Source: Parapedobacter defluvii (GTDB lineage Bacteria; Bacteroidota; Bacteroidia; Sphingobacteriales; Sphingobacteriaceae). Taken from it: 64,000 nucleotides of DNA. Shown in pieces: positions 45,701 to 51,897 of the stretch. Below the pieces are notes generated by a model, which worked only from the letters and a program-made list of their open reading frames with translations, was not told where the DNA came from and did not search any database. Each line of letters starts with the position of its first letter. Positions within the stretch are counted from its first letter, which is position 1. The DNA lies in NCBI RefSeq assembly GCF_014642075.1, contig NZ_BMIK01000003.1, positions 248,001-312,000 on the forward strand, in the 5' to 3' direction. A program made the position numbers and the translations under genes.

Positions 45701-46581
45701 GCCGCATCGCAGTAAGCGATATGAAAACCACGCTCCAGCAATGCGATGTCGGCTTGGGGCTCATGACCCCAAAAACGGGCCCGCCATACCCAAGGTCGGT
45801 TGTCAGCAACCCGTTTGGGCTTCACAACCGTGCATGCCCGGCCATTCAATGAAAAATCAGCCGCAGCGTATCCATAAAAAGAACCGGGTGTAAAGGACTG
45901 ATCCAGGTGTTCAAAGAGATCGTAGGTTGTATCAAACTGCTGTGTGACCTGCTGCGATAGCCGTTTGGCAATGATACCCGCGGCTTCTTCGCCCGGATGA
46001 ATCTTGTCGATGTACAGATCCGGCCTGTCTACCAATAAGGAATGCATATCGAGCACCTCAATCCCTTCTTCCCATGCAACACGTTGCATACGCGGGATAA
46101 TCTCCCGGACCAGAATGGGATCCCATATCTGACTGGTATCCGTTTCAAAAGATTTGAACGGTAACATCAATATAACCCGGGGATGCGATGGCAACCGGGA
46201 AAATGACCGTACCAGTTCACGGCAATCATCGACAAACTCGCCATAGTGGGGGCGATTGATTGCTTTGGCATCGTTACCCCCCAAGTCAATGAATACAATA
46301 TCGGGATTGAACTTCAATGCGTCTTGATAAGCTTGGGTTTTCCAATACGGTGAGTCGCCCTTTCGAAGCAGCGTAGTACCCCCGATGCCGAAATTCGACA
46401 CCTGATAACGTCTGCCCAGTAAGGTTTGCAACTGGCCGGGATAAGCACGTTCGGCGGGATTTGTTATCCCGTGTCCACCCGTAATGCTGGCGCCGATACA
46501 TGCCACCCGTACCTGGGCTGAAGCAAAAAAGCTAATGAGTAAAAAGAAAAGGGTGAGTAAGGACGTTGCCTGTTTCATCAT
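42769..46581 (-). CDS. Three-module exported enzyme: SGNH hydrolase + alpha/beta hydrolase + GH95 alpha-L-fucosidase-like
   Basis: The 1270 residues start with a signal peptide, 1-22. Module 1 (about 22-215) is an SGNH/GDSL hydrolase: GASITGG with Ser32, FGIGG, GGND (101-104) and DKIH with Asp192/His195. Module 2 (about 220-470) is an alpha/beta hydrolase: nucleophile Ser328 in EGMSRGA, acid in CADEDEAVDPE (about 408-418), His in MKHGFKHHPHSF. Module 3 (about 499-1265) is GH95: LWYKQSARVWEEALPIGNGR, NINLQMNYWPAEITNL, HHRHTSHLFALHPGNQI and DGNFGATAAIAEMLL are family-conserved blocks. GH95 enzymes remove alpha-1,2-L-fucose or L-galactose. The fused esterase modules suggest removal of acyl groups from the same decorated glycan (for example acetylated fucosylated xyloglucan or pectin side chains). 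It is encoded 37 bp after GH71/99-like paralogue 3. Confidence 0.88.
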   Translation of the reverse strand: MMKQATSLLTLFFLLISFFASAQVRVACIGASITGGHGITNPAERAYPGQLQTLLGRRYQVSNFGIGGTTLLRKGDSPYWKTQAYQDALKFNPDIVFIDLGGNDAKAINRPHYGEFVDDCRELVRSFSRLPSHPRVILMLPFKSFETDTSQIWDPILVREIIPRMQRVAWEEGIEVLDMHSLLVDRPDLYIDKIHPGEEAAGIIAKRLSQQVTQQFDTTYDLFEHLDQSFTPGSFYGYAAADFSLNGRACTVVKPKRVADNRPWVWRARFWGHEPQADIALLERGFHIAYCDAAELLGNKEAISLWNTFHTLLYRAGLNRKALLEGMSRGAVYALNWAAANPDKVAGVYIDNPLLDMRAYAQQGRPLSGDIRKAYGLDGSQSIESFNGSPMDKIADIVTGAYPILVLCADEDEAVDPETQTLAFEKKIRSAGGDITVLMKHGFKHHPHSFPNPALLVDFMLNAAAKTSVASSRTGEIRADWMDRARFSDGGEQPEGRNVLWYKQSARVWEEALPIGNGRLGAMVFGGVADERIQLNESSLWDGYTLDPNNPESLETLPEVRRLLFEDKNNEAVKLAEQTMMGRPRGVKPYQSLGELWFDTPHLNPDHYTRSLDLATGIASVRYQHKGTWYTRESFASTEDDVIIVRFTADGAGKISSSFTLRRQQDAEVMPHPTDKSSLILKGRLPIKDAQGNTRGLRFAAQVKAVAVGGELQLNNDVLSVAGADTLTLYIAGATNYPGLRHLDEKVLDFPGRPEDTCATRIARAMLRSYDVAKTAHVNEHQAYYNRVQLALGTSQTAKAEQLATDELLEEAKKTGELPPRLVETFFQYGRYLLISSSRPGTMPANLQGLWAWQMNPPWNADYHTNINLQMNYWPAEITNLSEMHLPLFDLTEALVKPGERTARALYGADGWVVHHLTDAWGFTAPADGPQGIWPVGAAWLAQHPWEHYCYTLDTAFLRQRAYPLMKGAAEFILDFLVEAPAGTPVAGKLVTNPSYSPENAFILPNGEHSVFTYGATMDLEIIHDLLTNCIAATKILSVDKGFRDTCLKTLSRLAPIRISETTGRVMEWVEDYKEVEPHHRHTSHLFALHPGNQISVTGTPELAEAAKKTLIARGDDGTGWGLAWKINMWNRLHDGDHAYKLLGVLLREKTLPNLFDNHPPFQIDGNFGATAAIAEMLLQSHVPLKRNRFEVQLLPSLPSALTTGTVKGLRARGGFVIDLSWEDGKLTEVRVFSEKGGKLTLRIGDHTASFNTKMGKTLQLTGALKRARM

Positions 46582-46618
46582 AATGGGTTTATTATTGTGT
46601 TATGAAGTTGATATGCTG

Positions 46619-47926
46619 TTAATTTACTCCTTCCGCCTTGCGCACGGGCAATTTTAGGGACAATGGCACTTCATTGCGCAGCACTTTGGCCGCTTCACCC
46701 GTCAACCAGAGATAATGATCGGAGGGCAATCCTTCCATACCCAAAAATGAGGTTGTCTGGCTAACCGGCGGCGTATCCGTCGTTTTGAAAATTGCAGTGG
46801 CTTCATTTACCTCGTCAAACATGGCTACGTACAGCATCGGTGCACCCAATCGTAATACGGTGGATATCTGCTGCCAATAGAATTTGCCACCCATGCGTGG
46901 AATGGAGCCGACAGGTTTGATATCATCCGGGAATTCGTATTTACTGAGATTATGCCAGCTGAAGCCCGGATAAACGCATGGAACATATTCAACACCGTTC
47001 TCTCTACACCATTTCATATCATCCAGGGTATTGTCCCGCAAACGGTCCATGTCGTTATGCAACAGCGGACTGTAACGCTGTACCGTCCAGGGCAACACAA
47101 TATCTGCCATCCGGATCAGTTCGTGCAGGTATGGATCATTCAAACAGTCGGCGTTAAGCTGCCGGAACGCGGTGGGTACGCCGAGCATTACCGTACATCC
47201 CCCATATACGGGATCGTTCTTCAGAAAATCGATCAACCGCTCCAGTCCGATGTTCCGGATGTTATAAGGCCGGTCGGGGAAACCTACCCCCCAAATGGCA
47301 ACTACCGGCTTTCCATTGTGATGCAGGTACGTTTTCTTGCCGGCTTGGTTGGTCACTTTTAATTCATCCACCAAATACTTCCAGTCGTCAATAATCGCGG
47401 AACAATCTTCTCCTTTTGCACGCAGGCCAGACAGGTCATACATCACCGCTATTGCACGATCATACGTGGAAGCCGCGTCAAAAGCGTTTTTCAAAATCGT
47501 TGCTGCCGCATTCGTCCGGTTTTCGGGCCTCGCATTGCTGAAAAACCGTTGCATGAATACCCCATCCACCCCATAGTCGTGCATCCACTTAAAATGGAGA
47601 TCCACCGTACTTTGATCATACGAACTGAAAAACCGGGCGGACGCTCCATTCGGAAGTTTGAATGGAGTTGGGTAGGTTTTTTTATATTCGGATACATCCG
47701 GCCACATGTCGATACCTGTCCGATCTTCATTTCCATAACTATAGCCCTTGGCGCCCGATCCATCCCCTTCTGCCCGGAACCAGCCCTGGTAACCCGCCAT
47801 AACAAGTCCCTTGTAAGAAGGGTAGGCAGTTTGGTCACTGTGCTTGGTCTGTGCCATGGCGGCGAATGCAGTGAAGTAAAACAAAGCGGCAAAAAGATAG
47901 CTTTTTAATTTTAATGGAAATATCAT
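46619..47926 (-). CDS. GH71/99-like exported glycosidase (paralogue 3)
   Basis: This 435-residue protein has a signal peptide ending near AMAQ (residue about 25). The fold motifs are shared with the other two copies (GLVMAGYQGWFRAEGDGSGA, DLHFKWMHDYGVDGVFMQRF, VMLGVPTAF) but it is clearly more diverged. The C-terminal AMFDEVNEATAIF keeps the E-x-x-E spacing (Glu372, Glu375), with Ala replacing the Gly that follows in the other copies. It heads an operon with the SGNH/GH95 enzyme, under site C. This suggests a different, fucosylated substrate from that of paralogues 1 and 2; the substrate is not known. Confidence 0.85.
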   Translation of the reverse strand: MIFPLKLKSYLFAALFYFTAFAAMAQTKHSDQTAYPSYKGLVMAGYQGWFRAEGDGSGAKGYSYGNEDRTGIDMWPDVSEYKKTYPTPFKLPNGASARFFSSYDQSTVDLHFKWMHDYGVDGVFMQRFFSNARPENRTNAAATILKNAFDAASTYDRAIAVMYDLSGLRAKGEDCSAIIDDWKYLVDELKVTNQAGKKTYLHHNGKPVVAIWGVGFPDRPYNIRNIGLERLIDFLKNDPVYGGCTVMLGVPTAFRQLNADCLNDPYLHELIRMADIVLPWTVQRYSPLLHNDMDRLRDNTLDDMKWCRENGVEYVPCVYPGFSWHNLSKYEFPDDIKPVGSIPRMGGKFYWQQISTVLRLGAPMLYVAMFDEVNEATAIFKTTDTPPVSQTTSFLGMEGLPSDHYLWLTGEAAKVLRNEVPLSLKLPVRKAEGVN

Positions 47927-47952
47927 CGTCTACACGTTTATAATTAGTGCCG

Positions 47953-48007
47953 CTAAAATAGCCGCTCCCATTAAAAAAAGCTTAATAAAGCATTAACCAC
48001 ATTTAAT
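47953..48007 (-). promoter_or_regulatory. TTAAC-array promoter, site C (upstream of GH71/99-like paralogue 3)
   Basis: Plus-strand words: TTAAA at 47971, TTAAT at 47982, TTAAC at 47993, TTAAT at 48003 (intervals 11, 11, 10, identical to site B). TTAAYAAAGCATTAAC is shared with site B. The minus-strand -7 candidate TATTTTAG (47953-47960) follows after 10 bp. The predicted leader is only about 20 nt to the ATG at 47926. Confidence 0.58.
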
Positions 48008-48190
48008 TATCACTGCCAAAACACCATGACAACCATTTAATTCGTTACAAATGGATTTACACGAATCGGCACCTGTTTATTAAAATTCCCTTAATTCGCC
48101 CTCGGCAATCGGTTTTTTGGGAAAGGATACTTGCCCGAAGGGTAACATTCGCTTTACAAACCACCATCTCAGTAGCCGTCTGCGCTACAA

Positions 48191-49471
48191 CTAAAAATCT
48201 GTAAAATCCCATGGTGCCCGGTATGGCCGTGACAGCATCAGGTTTGCGGCGGCATCATCAAACACTTCTTTTTTCGGATTCCACGTTACATCACGCTGCA
48301 ATTCATACACAATATTCACTGCATTGCACACCGATGCGGTACGATGTCCAATTTCGACATCGGCTACGGGGCGGCTCCTTTTTTTGATGGCGTCTATCCA
48401 GTCCTGATAATGGTTATCGCTTTGGTAAAGCCGTTTGTCGGAAGGTTTGAGCGTTTGTTCAACGATCGTCTCCGGTGTCGATCGTAAAAAACTTCGCGAC
48501 ACTTCGATGGTTCCCTCTGTACCAATAAATTGTATAGCATTTCCCGGGCCCCAAAGTTTATGGTGTACCGTTACGCCGTTAGCGTAACGAAACGAGGCAC
48601 CCTCCTCTGCCAATGGATCCTGCGGTGCATGAAAGGAAACGGGCCCTGAATCATCCATCCCCAATGCCCATTGGACAATGTCAAACATGTGGGCACCCCA
48701 GTCGGTAATGAAACCACCGCCAAAACCATGATAATTCCGCCAGCCCGCCCAATCCTTATCGTTTTCGATGGGGGGCGCTAATACAGGATGATAGCCGCGA
48801 TAAAGCGACGGCCCGATCCACCTATTCCAGTCGAGCTCACCGGGTATGGGTTGCGAAGGAAGGTCGCATTGCCGAACTGGCCCTCCAACAGACACATTGA
48901 TTTCCTTAATATCACCAATATAGCCATTTGTTATCAATTCACAGGCGTGGCGAAAGGGCTTCCAGGAGCGCTGCATACTGCCCGTCTGTAAGACACGCTT
49001 GTACTTTCTCACTGCATTGACCATCGCCCGGCCTTCGGCAATCGTCAATGCCAAAGGCTTTTCGCAATACATATCTTTGCCCATTTTGGCGGCATCAATG
49101 CAGATTTGCGCATGCCAGTGGTCCGGTGTAGCCACTACTACCGCATCAATATCCTTTCGCTCCAACAATTCACGGTATTGGGCGTAGCCCGCCACTTGCG
49201 TTGCTACCTTCTTTGTGTTGGCTGCTGTGGCACGTTCCATAAAGCGGGCTTGCTTTTTTGAGTCCACATCGCTTACTGCCAATACGATTGTTTCCGGACA
49301 ATCATTGATGCTGCCCAATAGTCCAAGTGCTTGTTTGCCAACACCGATATAACCCAGCGTTATGCGGTCACTCGGAGCAAGAAATCCTTTTCCTCCCAAC
49401 ACATGCCTCGGTAATACGGTAAAGGCAGCGGCACCCAATGCCATGTTTTTGATAAATGTTTTTCTTTCCAT
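48191..49471 (-). CDS. Gfo/Idh/MocA-family oxidoreductase, exported
   Basis: This 426-residue protein has a Tat-like leader (MERKTFIKNMALGAAAFTVL, with RK rather than RR) ending about residue 28. The Rossmann nucleotide-binding loop is GYIGVGKQALG. VVATPDHWHAQICIDAAKMG and CEKPLALTIAEG (the EKP motif, catalytic Lys) are diagnostic of the family. The C-terminal sheet domain contains GGGFITDWGAHMFDIVQWAL. Such exported members often carry bound NAD and act on sugars or aminosugars (some are GH109 alpha-N-acetylgalactosaminidases). The substrate is not clear. It is a single-gene unit upstream of site C; a -7 candidate TATCTTTA lies at 49538-49545. Confidence 0.85.
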   Translation of the reverse strand: MERKTFIKNMALGAAAFTVLPRHVLGGKGFLAPSDRITLGYIGVGKQALGLLGSINDCPETIVLAVSDVDSKKQARFMERATAANTKKVATQVAGYAQYRELLERKDIDAVVVATPDHWHAQICIDAAKMGKDMYCEKPLALTIAEGRAMVNAVRKYKRVLQTGSMQRSWKPFRHACELITNGYIGDIKEINVSVGGPVRQCDLPSQPIPGELDWNRWIGPSLYRGYHPVLAPPIENDKDWAGWRNYHGFGGGFITDWGAHMFDIVQWALGMDDSGPVSFHAPQDPLAEEGASFRYANGVTVHHKLWGPGNAIQFIGTEGTIEVSRSFLRSTPETIVEQTLKPSDKRLYQSDNHYQDWIDAIKKRSRPVADVEIGHRTASVCNAVNIVYELQRDVTWNPKKEVFDDAAANLMLSRPYRAPWDFTDF

Positions 49472-49887
49472 TATTCTGTTACTCTATGTATACAAAGTGG
49501 TTAAGCGTATGCCGATTGCGTCTATAATCAATAGCCGTAAAGATAACATTTATCGTTAAAAAATAGGGGAAGCGAATAACCCAAATTCATGGGTTCACAC
49601 CCATCCCTTTGCGTAATCAAAACATACACAAAAACTACCTATCACACTAAAATAAGGCAGCTAAAATTTTGATTTTACTTTTAGTTTATTCGGTTAATTA
49701 CCGGATAAACTCCGAACGAACTCCGAATGAAATACGATTTAATACCAAGTAAATAAGGGGGTATGTGTAAGGGATTGCTAACCCAATCCATTGCCTTTAC
49801 AAGAATAAGGGCGGTTAAAATTTATGTATGGGCGTAGCTTTTAGGTGCTCATGAGCTCTTTTATTTGGTCAAAACTGTATTCAATTG
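49472..49887. other. Intergenic region between Gfo/Idh/MocA and GH20 genes
   Basis: No gene is visible. It holds the minus-strand promoter for 49471 (TATCTTTA at 49538-49545, no clear -33), a perfect hairpin ATGGGT-TCAC-ACCCAT (49589-49604) and two direct copies of AACTCCGAAYG exactly 11 bp apart (49708-49718, 49719-49729). A small palindrome GCTCATGAGC lies 30-50 bp after the GH20 stop. No T-rich terminator was found. Confidence 0.4.
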
Positions 49888-51738
49888 TCATTCGGTTTCT
49901 CCGAAATGCACCATCGAGCGTATACTCACTGGACTAACCCGTTTGCCATTTTTAAAAGTAGCCGCCCGTACTGTGGTGTATTGGGGTACCTCAAAGGCAC
50001 CTTCATAGCTTGGCGACTTCGCCGACGGTTCGGTACCATCCAGGGTGTAATGGATTTCCGGTTGGTAGCTGTCCGTTTTCAACGTAACGGTTGATTTCTT
50101 ACCCACCGTATCGTCAGTCACCTCAAAATAGACCTGGTATGCGCTTTGTGCATAGTTGATCCCCATTTGTTCATACCGTGTGTACTGGGTCTCCAATCGC
50201 CGGGTGAAGTCAACCCAATCTTTACGATCGGGGGTGCTCCATCCAATCTCCGCTACGGCGGCACCCCGGGGATATGTCATGTAATCCACTTTCTCCGGAG
50301 CATGTATGTACTCGCACCAAATATTGCCCTGAACACCTAGGATAAATTCACGTTCTTTGCCAACCAGCTCTTCGGGTATGGGTTCAAACGAATAGACCTT
50401 ACGCAAAGGCAGGAATCCACCGATGCCGCTAGGTTCTAAATAAGGTTCCCCCTGGAAATAGTCAAGATACATATAGGTTGTGGGCGTCATCACCACCGGA
50501 TGATGCATCCGGGCTGCCTCGATTCCGCCCTCGGTGCCCCGCCATGACATCACTGCCGCATTGGGCGCAAGCCCTCCTTCCAGTATCTCATCCCACCCGA
50601 TGATGCGTTTGCCTTTGCTGTTTAAAAATTTTTCAATACGGGTAATGAAGTAGCTTTGCAATTCGTGCTCATCCTTTAATCCTTCGTCCTTAATTCGTTT
50701 CTGGCAATGCGGGCAAGCTTCCCAACGATCTTTAGGCGCTTCGTCGCCGCCAATGTGGATGATCTCACTCGGGAAAAGTTCAGCAACTTCCCCCAACACA
50801 CCTTCTAAGAAAGTGAATACTTCCTCTTTGCCCGCACAATAAATGTCTTTTTGAATAGCCCACTGTTCGGGGATTTCAAAAGGCCCACCGGTGCAAGACA
50901 ATTCGGGGTAGGCCACCAGTGCAGACAGCACGTGTCCGGGGAGCTCGATTTCAGGAACCACCGTAACATACCTCGATTGTGCATACGCAACCACTTCTTT
51001 TACTTGTTCCTGCGTATAAAAACCCCCATGTGGGTTGAGGTTGATGTATGATCCGCGCTGAAAATTGGTACTGGGCCGCCAAGCGCTTACATCGGTCAAC
51101 TGTGGATACTTCTTGATTTCAATGCGCCACCCGTGATCTTCGACCAAATGCCAGTGAAATACGTTCATTTTGTGCATGGCAAGGTAATCGATGTATTTTT
51201 TGATATAATCCACCGAATAAAAATACCGGCCTACGTCCAGCATCAACCCGCGCCAGCCAAATCTGGGTTTGTCTGTAATCTCTACCGCAGGGATGGCAAC
51301 TCCTGAATCAGTGGTTCGCTCAACCGGCAATAACTGATAAATAGACTGTATGGCATAAAACAGTCCGTTTGCCTTCCGCGCCTGCGCAATAATGCCTTTT
51401 TCACTTACAGAGAGGCGATAGCCTTCATCTCCTAGCAGCGTGTCGGAAACCAATTGCAGCACAATGGTCGCCGTCGTTCCGTTGTCCGCTCGCGACGGCA
51501 CCAAGGATAAACGTGTGCCGGTTCGCTCAAACAGCCCTTGTACCAGCAATTCACCCAATGCCTTTAATTCTGTATTGCCATTATCCACTTGGATAAACGC
51601 CTTTTCGGTTAGTACGTAAGCACCTTGCTTTTGCTCCAACTGCAAAGGCTGTGGAATGATAGAAACTTCACTTTGCGCATATAGGTTTGTTGACAACAAT
51701 AAAGCAACGGCGACAGCTAATCGGGTTAGTTTAATCAT
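49888..51738 (-). CDS. GH20 beta-N-acetylhexosaminidase
   Basis: The 616 residues comprise a signal peptide to about residue 22 (LYAQ), a GH20b-type N-domain at about 25-155 and a catalytic TIM barrel at about 156-500. RGLMLDVGRYFYSVDYIKKY and HIGGDEAPKDRWEAC give the catalytic Asp332-Glu333 pair of substrate-assisted catalysis. AVMSWRGTEGGIEAA and YMYLDYFQG supply the Trp/Tyr sugar-binding residues. A chitobiase-C-like domain closes the protein (PEIHYTLDGTEPSAKSPSYE). It removes terminal GlcNAc/GalNAc in the periplasm. A -7 element TATGTTTG (51758-51765, minus) lies 19 bp upstream. Confidence 0.94.
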   Translation of the reverse strand: MIKLTRLAVAVALLLSTNLYAQSEVSIIPQPLQLEQKQGAYVLTEKAFIQVDNGNTELKALGELLVQGLFERTGTRLSLVPSRADNGTTATIVLQLVSDTLLGDEGYRLSVSEKGIIAQARKANGLFYAIQSIYQLLPVERTTDSGVAIPAVEITDKPRFGWRGLMLDVGRYFYSVDYIKKYIDYLAMHKMNVFHWHLVEDHGWRIEIKKYPQLTDVSAWRPSTNFQRGSYINLNPHGGFYTQEQVKEVVAYAQSRYVTVVPEIELPGHVLSALVAYPELSCTGGPFEIPEQWAIQKDIYCAGKEEVFTFLEGVLGEVAELFPSEIIHIGGDEAPKDRWEACPHCQKRIKDEGLKDEHELQSYFITRIEKFLNSKGKRIIGWDEILEGGLAPNAAVMSWRGTEGGIEAARMHHPVVMTPTTYMYLDYFQGEPYLEPSGIGGFLPLRKVYSFEPIPEELVGKEREFILGVQGNIWCEYIHAPEKVDYMTYPRGAAVAEIGWSTPDRKDWVDFTRRLETQYTRYEQMGINYAQSAYQVYFEVTDDTVGKKSTVTLKTDSYQPEIHYTLDGTEPSAKSPSYEGAFEVPQYTTVRAATFKNGKRVSPVSIRSMVHFGETE

Positions 51739-51757
51739 AATCAGTATATCTGTTGGA

Positions 51758-51765
51758 CAAACATA
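51758..51765 (-). promoter_or_regulatory. -7 element of the GH20 promoter
   Basis: TATGTTTG on the minus strand fits TAnnTTTG exactly and ends 19 bp upstream of the GH20 start codon. A convincing -33 TTTG is missing at the usual distance. The same 159-bp gap must also serve the divergent TonB receptor. A near-palindromic CTTATTTAAATTAAG close to 51875-51890 could be an iron-responsive operator, but the match to any known box is weak. Confidence 0.4.
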
Positions 51766-51897
51766 CTAAACCCCTCAGACAATAATCCGCGCAATCGATT
51801 GAGCGAATTTTAAAAAAAGTGATTCCTCTTCAATTAGTTTTGATTTTAACGATTATTTCTCTTAAAATTGCAGCTTATTTAAATTAAGTCCAAATAT

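Noticed and set aside
49538-49560. TTAAA word 10 bp from the -7 candidate of the Gfo/Idh/MocA gene.
   Set aside because: Only one word, so chance in an AT-rich region is likely.
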